This document shows, piece after piece, positions 1 to 5,075 of a DNA stretch of 5,574 nucleotides. The notes under the pieces are model-generated. The model saw only the letters and a program-made list of their open reading frames with translations, did not search any database and had not been told where the DNA came from. Position 1 is the first letter of the stretch. Every line of letters begins with the position of its first letter. Made by a program: the position numbers and the translations under genes. The DNA comes from GCA-003244245 sp052390495 (GTDB lineage Bacteria; Actinomycetota; Actinomycetes; Mycobacteriales; Pseudonocardiaceae), in contig JBQTGW010000305.1 in NCBI GenBank assembly GCA_052390495.1, positions 1-5,574 on the forward strand, read 5' to 3'.

Positions 1-447
1 GCGGTGGCGCAGCCGCATGAGGTCCACCACCGTTCGTTCCGCGCTGTAGACCCGGATGCGCTCACCAGGGGCCGCTTCCACGGTGGACAGCCCAAGCTCG
101 AAGGTGGCGGTGGCGAAGCGGAACACCCCGGTGGGCGGATGGCTGATGCGCGGCGGACGATTCCGGCGCGGGACGGCGATCTGCACTGCCGTGGGGATCT
201 CGTCGGTCAGGTCGTGCACGACCAGCGCGGAGAGACAGCAGACGACGCCCACCGGCGTACGGCAGGAGACCGCGAGAAGATCGGGCAGGGCCGGGGCCGG
301 GGCGTCGGCTCGCCGGAACACACCCCGGGACAACTCGAGCAGCTCGCCCTCGTCCCGCAGCCGGTACAGGTCACGAGGATGCAGTCCGAACGCCCGAGCG
401 GTTCGCGTGGTGAAGGTAGGTGGCAGCTCGATCACCGCGACAGCCAT
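1..447 (-). CDS. AbiEi-family type IV toxin-antitoxin antitoxin (C-terminal part outside window)
   Basis: Reading the minus strand from ATG at 447 gives 149 uninterrupted codons to the window edge, so the gene is cut at its 3' end. Seen: an N-terminal winged-helix-like segment (about residues 11-46, TFTTRTARAFGLHPRDLYRL then RGVFRRA). A core with a CLSALVVHDL stretch (71-80) and an AVPRRNRPPR turn (91-100) follows, then the SAERTVVDLMRLR motif (135-147). This order is that of AbiEi antitoxins: an N-terminal DNA-binding domain that represses its own promoter, and a C-terminal domain that neutralises the AbiEii nucleotidyltransferase toxin. Known of the family: abiEii normally follows directly, so the toxin should lie just left of the window. 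An in-frame GTG at 465 is an alternative start. Neither start has a strong Shine-Dalgarno; GGAG lies 12 nt before the ATG. Family call is confident; toxin presence is inferred. Confidence 0.85.
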   Translation of the reverse strand, partial: MAVAVIELPPTFTTRTARAFGLHPRDLYRLRDEGELLELSRGVFRRADAPAPALPDLLAVSCRTPVGVVCCLSALVVHDLTDEIPTAVQIAVPRRNRPPRISHPPTGVFRFATATFELGLSTVEAAPGERIRVYSAERTVVDLMRLRHR

Positions 448-487
448 GGATAAGAGTGTCTCCACAAGAGCGCCCGATGGCAACACT

Positions 488-499
488 TCGATCCATCGA
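488..499. promoter_or_regulatory. Small inverted repeat upstream of the AbiEi-like gene, possible operator
   Basis: TCGAT-CC-ATCGA is a perfect 5-bp inverted repeat with a 2-nt centre, 41-52 bp upstream of the ATG at 447. AbiEi antitoxins are known to repress their own promoters by binding inverted repeats, and the position is right for this. A repeat this short can arise by chance and no clear -35/-10 pair accompanies it, so this is only a candidate. Confidence 0.25.
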
Positions 500-530
500 G
501 TCGGAGCGCGGGTCCACCTCGCCAGGAATG

Positions 531-572
531 TGCGCCGCCAGGGACTCGAACCCCGAACCCGCTGATTACGAG
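531..572 (-). other. 3' half of a tRNA (Lys- or Thr-like), probable attachment-site core of an integrative element
   Basis: The minus strand reads as canonical tRNA positions 32-73. The anticodon loop is CTCGTAA and the 3' anticodon-stem strand is TCAGC. A 5-nt variable region (GGGTT) follows, then a T-arm CGGGG/TTCGAGT/CCCTG that pairs over all 5 positions. The 3' acceptor strand GCGGCGC and discriminator A close it; CCA is not encoded. Upstream of position 32 the tRNA match stops abruptly: the next five bases (CCGAT) do not pair with TCAGC, and no D-arm or 5' acceptor strand follows. The loop spells anticodon CGT (Thr), but acceptor strand and discriminator look more like an actinobacterial tRNA-Lys(CTT), so identity is open. 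A 3' half beginning at the anticodon loop is the classic duplicated core left where tyrosine-recombinase elements (such as actinomycete integrative conjugative elements) insert into tRNA genes. No integrase lies in the window. Confidence 0.75.
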
Positions 573-755
573 ATCGGTACCTCACCACCCTCCGGTGACC
601 ACGATTCCTCGTCTTCGCAGGTCAGCGGCGCTGAGATTCCCCACGCTGGTTCGCCGGTAGACGGGGGTGAACACGCCTCATGCGACCACACACGGTGATC
701 ACTATGCCTCTGTCGAGATCGAGGGCGGCGCGCTGGGGACGGATCGGTCTGACGG

Positions 756-797
756 TGCGTCACCAGAGATCGGGGCTCCGGGCCCGCTGATTAAAAG
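756..797 (-). other. Degenerate second tRNA 3'-half-like sequence
   Basis: On the minus strand this 42-nt stretch aligns without gaps to the tRNA half at 531-572, with 29 of 42 positions identical by hand count, including an exact 11-nt block (CCCGCTGATTA on the plus strand). It starts in the same place, at an anticodon loop reading CTTTTAA (TTT, Lys). It keeps TCAGC and a T-stem that still pairs at all five positions (CGGAG/CTCTG, one G-T). It ends in an acceptor-like GTGACGC plus A. The T-loop (CCCCGAT) is degraded and no 5' half is present. It may be an old attachment-site remnant from an earlier integration. Chance resemblance plus the local hairpin CCGCT/AGCGG (785-801) is the alternative. 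Confidence 0.4.
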
Positions 798-869
798 CGG
801 TCGGGAAACCGAGTCGGTTGGTGACGAATAATGTCCCCGTTCACCGTTCCCGCTGGCTAGCGGCTTAGT

Positions 870-915
870 CACGGACCGGATCGGCCCGCGTTCCGTCGGG
901 CCGATCCGGTCCGTG
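870..915. terminator. Perfect 18-bp stem-loop, probable factor-independent terminator
   Basis: CACGGACCGGATCGGCCC (870-887) is exactly complementary to 898-915 across a 10-nt loop (888-897). This GC-rich stem is far beyond chance. No clear T-run follows on either strand (only CGTTCCCC on the plus side), which is common for actinomycete terminators. It lies between the tRNA remnants and the possible gene tail at 1017-1148, and could stop leftward transcription from the ATPase/protease operon or rightward readthrough. An operator or recombination site is possible but less likely. Confidence 0.6.
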
Positions 916-1016
916 CGTTCCCCACGCTTTCCACGCTCGGGCACCGCCGTTCTCTCCTGCTGCTGGCAGCAAGGCGGCCCCGTACCCGCAAGACGCCACG
1001 GTCTTCAGTATGGTCA

Positions 1017-1148
1017 ACCCGAGGGGGGTTCCTCGCCAGACAGCTGATCAGCGCCATCACCAACTACATCGCAGACCGCTGCACCCCACTGCAGCGCCTC
1101 GTCGGATGGGGACCGTTCGCCCGGCTCAACCGGCGCGACCATTCATAG
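1017..1148 (+). pseudogene. Possible relic: C-terminal tail of an unidentified gene
   Basis: In the plus frame ending with TAG at 1146-1148, the 38 sense codons from 1032 have G or C at the third position in 31 cases, and the peptide is protein-like (FLARQLISAITNYIADR, then LVGWGPFARL). The frame is open back to the stop at 858-860 but contains no ATG, GTG or TTG, and it passes through the 18-bp stem-loop. If it was ever coding, it is a headless 3' remnant. I do not recognise the family. It ends 22 bp from the end of the convergent tiny membrane ORF. A non-coding coincidence remains quite possible. Confidence 0.25.
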
Positions 1149-1159
1149 CTACGTTACGC

Positions 1160-1199
1160 GAGCCACCTGATCAGTCTTTGAGCCACTTGATCAGTCTTG
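1160..1199. repeat. 20-bp tandem duplication at the end of the tiny membrane ORF
   Basis: Two adjacent 20-nt units, GAGCCACCTGATCAGTCTTT (1160-1179) and GAGCCACTTGATCAGTCTTG (1180-1199), match at 18 of 20 positions. Each includes the palindrome TGATCA. On the minus strand one unit encodes the basic tail of the tiny membrane ORF and the next supplies its TGA stop. Because 20 is not a multiple of three, the duplication changes the C-terminus. Confidence 0.85.
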
Positions 1200-1287
1200 G
1201 AAGAACGCGTTCAAGCACTATTCCAAGCGCAGCCCCGAGTATTGCAAAAAGGATGTTCATCAAGAGGTTCACGACGGGCGGCTGCAC
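1171..1287 (-). CDS. Possible tiny single-pass membrane peptide downstream of the S8 peptidase
   Basis: Past the peptidase stop, in the same frame, the minus strand encodes a hydrophobic stretch (VVNLLMNILFAILGAALG) followed by an amphipathic basic tail (ERVLPRLIKWLKD) and TGA at 1173-1171. Starts could be GTG 1287 (38 aa), GTG 1272 (33 aa) or ATG 1260 (29 aa). None has a good Shine-Dalgarno, so translation might depend on coupling to the peptidase, whose stop is 51 bp before the first of these GTGs. One helix of about 18-20 residues plus a cationic amphipathic tail is the architecture of small membrane toxins and membrane-protein regulators, but I recognise no family. Third positions are less GC-rich (about 55%) than typical genes here, suggesting foreign origin or non-coding drift. 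If real, it is the third gene of the ATPase/protease operon and could be an effector, membrane anchor or protease substrate. Confidence 0.4.
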   Translation of the reverse strand: MQPPVVNLLMNILFAILGAALGIVLERVLPRLIKWLKD

Positions 1288-1338
1288 GCGGGCGAGCCGC
1301 GAAGCGGCACGACTAGTTCGGTGCGGTTCGCGCGCGGA

Positions 1339-3756
1339 TTAGAGCTCGATTTCCGGTTGGATCTCGGTGAGCAGAGGCAGTTCGGTGCGCAGTTGCGCAT
1401 ACACTTTGTCGTTGAGATCCTCGCGGGTGCGGAGCATCAACGCCAGGGCGTAGCTTTGTTTCTCCTCGGGTGGTGCCCACCGGTTTGTGTTCCGGACCAC
1501 CACGACTAGCTGGCCACGGTATCTTTTGTCCCAGGGACGCGACCAAAGTTGTTCAGCCGCTTGATTCGCACCGAGCAGCCGGGCCTGGTCTGAAGGCTGC
1601 AACTCGCATTGAAACTTTTCCAGTTCCTCGGGTGGTTTGTCGTCATCGGGGTGCACGGCGTACTTCGCGCGGACCTCTCCGACTGTCACACCTCGGTAGA
1701 CATAGGCCGACATGTGGCTGGACAGGTATTTCAATCGTGTCGCACGCGCCGTGGGGTCGAAGGCGAGCCCCAGCCTGATCAGTTTTGCCCCATTGATGAA
1801 GAATGAATCCGGTATCGGCACTGCGTAGAAGTGCACCTGATCCATCTCCAGCTCATTTTCCGCGACCAGGACGGCCCGGTGATCCTCCGACAACTCGGCA
1901 TGCTCGGCGTTGATCCGGCCGAACCCGCTCAGCCTGAGTTGCGCCGCCCGTGCTCCCGCGTCGGTCTCAGCCTCCACGACCGGTTCCACGGAGTCCGCGG
2001 TCGCCAGCAGCAGTGCGCGTACCGCGTTCGCCGACAACGCCGGGTACCGGCCGAGCACTCGCAACGCGGCGTGCGTCACCAGGGCAGCGGCGAAACTCGT
2101 GCCCACGTCAGCGGCGAACAACCGGTCCGGAGGGACTGCGGCCGCCCCGACGACCTTGCCGTACGGCGTCCGGCTGAACTGGTTCAGCCCGGTGTCGTAG
2201 GCGTAGGTCCCACCAGGGGCCATCAGCTCGGGTTTGGTCATTTTCTCGATACCGGGTCCCACCCTGGTTGCTGGGCTCGGTTGGCCGCTCTTACCGATCA
2301 ACTGGACGTCGACAGAGTCGCGGGCCGGGCGGGCGCCCTGGTGATCGTCGGCGACCAGCGCCCCGGTAGTCAGCGACAACGCCGACGTAGCCGGTGGGAA
2401 CAACCCGGCGTCCTCGTGATCAAGCAGCCAAGCCGGGTAGCCGGACACGATGTCGATATCACCGACGTAGTCGACCGCCGGGAAGTTCCCCGTGCTGACC
2501 ACGATGACCAGCTTGTGTTTGCGGGCCAGTTCATCCACTATCGCCGCGACCGGATCCGGGGCGGGTGGATGGTAGGGGTGGCGCTGGTCGCCTAAGGACA
2601 GGTTCACCACGCGTGCGCGATGGGCCACGGCCAGCTCGATAGCGTCGGCGAGTTGCACGGCCCACAGCTCGGCGTCCGGGAAATTCGCTTCATGGTCCAG
2701 CACCCGGATGCTCAGGAGCCGGCCGACGGCGCGCAGCGGCTCCTTGGTGTGCAACCTGGATTCCAGCGAACCGTACAGCGCAAGACTGGCCACCAACGTT
2801 CCGTGGCCGTGTTCATCCTCCCCATGGGTAATGTGCTCATTGGCGGCTAGCGCTTGCGTCAGGGCGGGCGCTATCAGAGGGTGACTCGACCGCACCCCGG
2901 AATCGATCACCGCGATGACCGGCGCGTCAGGCAGGGGCGGCAGAATTCGGGGCAAGTTGTCGAAGGCAGCGGTGATGACCTCGGGCATCGTGAGCAGCGG
3001 CTGCGGCAGCAACATGATCTGCCGGACCCGGTTGGTCTGGGCCAGCTCCCATACCGCGTTCGCCGGAACATCGGCGCGGATAAGTGAAAGCCCCGCCATG
3101 TACCGGAACGATGAGTTCAGTACCGCGCCCCCGGCAGTCTGGATCGCTTGCTGTGTCTCGTTGAAGCGGCGCAGGGCGTCTGGTTCGTCCTCAGGGCACC
3201 AACACATGAAGTCCAGTCTCAGAAAGTCGCTTCCCCGCTGTCGAGTCTCCTGCTGCACATCGAGATCGAGAATGTCCTCAGGCTCCAGCGGGCGCACTTT
3301 TTTGATTGTGTCGAATAGCTCTTCGTAGTGTGCCGACTTTTTGCCTTCCGGGACGCCTTGTCCAAAAAGAGCGAGATGGTGCAGAAATGCTGTCATCTCG
3401 GGATTGGAGGAGAATGCAGCGATAGCCTGCCGCCCGGTTGAGGCCAGAAAGCTCAACCCGATCTGCTCCAGTCGCTTATCAACTCCCGACAGATCGTCAT
3501 AGAAAATCATAACTGCGACCAGGTCGGGGTCGATACCGAAGATCTTCGCGCGTCGTTTGTGACGTTCTCGCACGGTGGCGAGCTGCTGTTTGATGTTTCG
3601 CGCGTGCTGACCGCGGTCTGGATGCAGGAGGGGACCCCTGCTACCACCCGAGCGCAGCCTTCGTCTCTGCTGTGGTGGCAGTGCGGCCGTCAACCGCAGG
3701 TGCACGTGGTTGCGCTCCGCACCCCACAGGGTCGGTTCACCCCAGTCGATCGCCAC
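1339..3756 (-). CDS. Subtilisin-like S8 family serine peptidase
   Basis: An 805-residue cytoplasmic-type subtilase; no signal peptide or membrane segment is seen. The catalytic set is complete: Asp285 in IAVIDSGV, His318 in EHGHGTLVAS, oxyanion Asn424 in VVSTGN, and Ser554 in VGTSFAAA (the usual Pro after GTSFAA is Ala). Residues 1-45 are basic and low-complexity. Residues 46-275 form an N-terminal region specific to this subfamily, containing helical, charged DRGQHARNIKQQL and later sequence. The peptidase domain spans about 278-600 and a beta-rich C-terminal domain about 620-800. In this subfamily an AAA+ ATPase gene commonly sits next door, as here: the ATPase gene ends 40 bp upstream on the same strand. 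The GTG start at 3756 has only a distant G-rich tract. GTG 3705 (788 aa, at HVHLRL) has GGAG at 9-nt spacing and may be the true start. Substrate unknown; controlled proteolysis in a defence or stress response is inferred. Confidence 0.9.
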   Translation of the reverse strand: MAIDWGEPTLWGAERNHVHLRLTAALPPQQRRRLRSGGSRGPLLHPDRGQHARNIKQQLATVRERHKRRAKIFGIDPDLVAVMIFYDDLSGVDKRLEQIGLSFLASTGRQAIAAFSSNPEMTAFLHHLALFGQGVPEGKKSAHYEELFDTIKKVRPLEPEDILDLDVQQETRQRGSDFLRLDFMCWCPEDEPDALRRFNETQQAIQTAGGAVLNSSFRYMAGLSLIRADVPANAVWELAQTNRVRQIMLLPQPLLTMPEVITAAFDNLPRILPPLPDAPVIAVIDSGVRSSHPLIAPALTQALAANEHITHGEDEHGHGTLVASLALYGSLESRLHTKEPLRAVGRLLSIRVLDHEANFPDAELWAVQLADAIELAVAHRARVVNLSLGDQRHPYHPPAPDPVAAIVDELARKHKLVIVVSTGNFPAVDYVGDIDIVSGYPAWLLDHEDAGLFPPATSALSLTTGALVADDHQGARPARDSVDVQLIGKSGQPSPATRVGPGIEKMTKPELMAPGGTYAYDTGLNQFSRTPYGKVVGAAAVPPDRLFAADVGTSFAAALVTHAALRVLGRYPALSANAVRALLLATADSVEPVVEAETDAGARAAQLRLSGFGRINAEHAELSEDHRAVLVAENELEMDQVHFYAVPIPDSFFINGAKLIRLGLAFDPTARATRLKYLSSHMSAYVYRGVTVGEVRAKYAVHPDDDKPPEELEKFQCELQPSDQARLLGANQAAEQLWSRPWDKRYRGQLVVVVRNTNRWAPPEEKQSYALALMLRTREDLNDKVYAQLRTELPLLTEIQPEIEL

Positions 3757-3796
3757 GCACGCAGCGTAGCCGCCCCCACACTGCTGATGGAACGAT

Positions 3797-4813
3797 TCAG
3801 GTTTTCTCGCGGGATTGGAGATCCGGCGACGTCACTCCCATGGCGACCTCCCGCCGGATCCGCAACCGATCGGTCGCAGCCGCCATCACGGCGTCGTCCA
3901 CCGTGGCGCGACCCGACAAGACGGCCCGGCGCATCGCATCAAAGCAGACCAACTCGATCTCGGCCGGAGAGAACCCGCGCAGTCTCCCGGCCCAGGCGGA
4001 AGTAGAGATCACCGTAGGCAGTGCCCGCAGCTTCGAGGTGATCAACTCGGCGATCTGGTCAACTTCGGGCTGCTCGAAGGCCACCAGCTCGTCGAAACGA
4101 CGCCAGATCGCCGCATCCACCGACTGCGGACGGTTCGACGTCGCGACGATCACCGATTCACCGTGTACCTCCTCCAGCACCTGGAGCACGGTAGCCACAA
4201 CACGGCGCATCTCACCGTGATCGCCGTCCTGGCCGCGTTCCTGGCCGAGCACGTCGAATTCATCGAACAACAGCACGCAGGGTGTCTGCTCGGCGAAGCG
4301 CACCACCGACTCGATGTTGCGGGCGGTGTCACCCAGGAAAGAGGACGTCAACGCGGCCAGAGAGGCGATGGCCACCGGCAGGCTCAGCTCCGCAGCGATC
4401 GCATGCGCCGTCGCGCTCTTCCCGGTACCGGGTGGGCCGACGAACAGCAGTCGCCGCCGGGGACGCAGGCCGTGGCTGGCCAGCATCGACCGGTTCAGAT
4501 TTTCCTGGACCACATCTTCGATGGCGGTTCTGGTAGCGGGGCCGAGCACGAGCTCGACCAGCTCCCGCTCCGGTTTGACTACGCGCACCAAAGGACGATC
4601 ATCGCGCCCCCTGGGAATCGGGTGCAGCGTCAACGGCGTCGCCGCCCCGGGCCTACGCTCAAACAACAGGGCATGTTCCAGGTCGGCGGCTAGCACCCGG
4701 TGGTTCTGCCGCCGCTCCTCGGCGATCAACGCTCGGGCCGTGACATGGAATTTCGTGTCGTCACCCTGGGCGTAACTGGCGAACAGGCGCCGAAGCAGCT
4801 CACTGCGCGTCAC
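3797..4813 (-). CDS. AAA+ family ATPase, partner of the S8 peptidase
   Basis: A 338-residue protein with one AAA+ module. Walker A is GPPGTGKS (126-133, Lys132). A pore-loop-like SFLGDTARNIE follows (158-168, aromatic Phe159), then Walker B LLFDEFD (181-187, Asp184/Glu185). Sensor 1 is Asn227 in VIVATSNRP, the arginine-finger region is Arg238-Arg239 in IWRRFDE, and a sensor-2-region GFSPAEIE lies at 280-287. All nucleotide-handling residues are present, so a hexameric ATPase is expected. The first 100 residues are a helical, charged N-terminal region likely to contact the partner. It is the first gene of the operon, with a good AGGGAGG ribosome site. Known: AAA+/S8 pairs of this kind recur in bacterial accessory regions. 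Inferred: the ATPase senses a trigger, or unfolds and delivers substrates to the protease. Specific substrate unknown. Confidence 0.9.
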   Translation of the reverse strand: MTRSELLRRLFASYAQGDDTKFHVTARALIAEERRQNHRVLAADLEHALLFERRPGAATPLTLHPIPRGRDDRPLVRVVKPERELVELVLGPATRTAIEDVVQENLNRSMLASHGLRPRRRLLFVGPPGTGKSATAHAIAAELSLPVAIASLAALTSSFLGDTARNIESVVRFAEQTPCVLLFDEFDVLGQERGQDGDHGEMRRVVATVLQVLEEVHGESVIVATSNRPQSVDAAIWRRFDELVAFEQPEVDQIAELITSKLRALPTVISTSAWAGRLRGFSPAEIELVCFDAMRRAVLSGRATVDDAVMAAATDRLRIRREVAMGVTSPDLQSREKT

Positions 4814-4822
4814 GTCTCCTCG

Positions 4823-4829
4823 CCTCCCT
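4823..4829 (-). promoter_or_regulatory. Ribosome binding site of the AAA+ ATPase gene
   Basis: AGGGAGG on the minus strand ends 9 nt before the GTG at 4813 and supports that start over internal codons. A second purine run, GAGGAG (4816-4821), is too close to serve. The 10-bp palindrome GGGTCGACCC (4833-4842) lies immediately upstream and might bind a regulator. Confidence 0.6.
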
Positions 4830-5045
4830 GTGGGGTCGACCCTCTGTCCCGCGGGCTTGGTGAGTATGACGCCTTCCGGCCCAGGATGGGGATGAAGATG
4901 CTTGTGGGTGTGATTACAGAGTGTTAGCCACTGCGCCCGTTTGCCACTCTAGCCAGCACTCAGTACGCACCGCCTCGCAGTAACCAGCCGGTGAGCGCGT
5001 CCACCCCCATACGGGGCGGCGCATGGCACGAAACGAAACGCATTA

Positions 5046-5060
5046 CAGTCGTTGCGACTG
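5046..5060. promoter_or_regulatory. Inverted repeat adjoining the ribosome binding site of the HTH antitoxin gene
   Basis: CAGTCG-TTG-CGACTG has perfect 6-bp arms and a 3-nt centre, ending at the first G of the GAGGAGG ribosome site (5060-5066). That placement suits an autoregulatory operator for the DNA-binding antitoxin, or an mRNA hairpin that affects translation. Binding is inferred. Confidence 0.35.
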
Positions 5061-5066
5061 AGGAGG
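5060..5066 (+). promoter_or_regulatory. Strong ribosome binding site fixing the GTG start at 5076
   Basis: GAGGAGG, 9 nt before GTG 5076, is a near-perfect anti-Shine-Dalgarno match. The nearby ATG at 5098 is in a different frame, so this site decides the start. Confidence 0.7.
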
Positions 5067-5075
5067 TTGATCGTT

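Larger units (their letters stand above)
448..1170. other. Gene-poor stretch with tRNA remnants, stem-loops and a possible gene relic
   Basis: No complete gene is supported here on either strand; the open frames have no family-like motifs and poor start signals. It contains the candidate operator (488-499), the two tRNA-half sequences, the 18-bp stem-loop, the possible gene tail, and two minor structures. One is a 7-bp hairpin at 1077-1096 (CGCTGCA, loop CCCCAC, TGCAGCG), about 75 bp past the end of the tiny membrane ORF. The other is the 10-bp palindrome GCTGATCAGC at 1043-1052. The mixture suggests a junction zone built by successive insertions and deletions. Confidence 0.6.
4814..5075. promoter_or_regulatory. 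Divergent intergenic region with candidate operators
   Basis: This 262-bp gap must carry the promoters of the ATPase operon (leftward) and the HTH gene (rightward). Visible elements are GGGTCGACCC (4833-4842); AGAGTG/CACTCT arms (4918-4923 and 4945-4950); a CGAAACGAAACG run (5029-5040); and CAGTCG-TTG-CGACTG (5046-5060) touching the ribosome site of the HTH gene. A minus-strand CATACT (4863-4868) and a plus-strand TACAGT (5044-5049) fit the loose -10 pattern, but neither has a convincing -35 partner. No gene is seen inside. Confidence 0.45.

Noticed and set aside
4..565. Long open frames on the plus strand across the left gene
   Set aside because: They are antisense to the AbiEi-family frame, which shows recognisable domains; their peptides are rich in Arg, Gly and Pro with no family features.
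531..650. A complete functional tRNA gene on the minus strand
   Set aside because: No 5' anticodon-stem strand, D-arm or 5' acceptor strand can be found upstream of the anticodon loop.
702..1063. Small minus-strand open frames around the stem-loop
   Set aside because: Low-complexity Ser/Pro/Arg/Gly peptides, no ribosome sites, and they run through the 18-bp hairpin.
1831..2595. 254-codon plus-strand open frame inside the peptidase gene
   Set aside because: Antisense shadow of the S8 catalytic domain, with no motifs or ribosome site.
3815..4693. 292-codon open frame on the plus strand opposite the ATPase gene
   Set aside because: It mirrors a GC-rich coding strand; the minus frame has all AAA+ motifs, while this one has none and is rich in Gln, His and Arg.
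3797..4813. Possibility that the ATPase is a degraded or inactive AAA+
   Set aside because: Walker A lysine, Walker B Asp-Glu, sensor 1 Asn and arginine-finger residues are all present.
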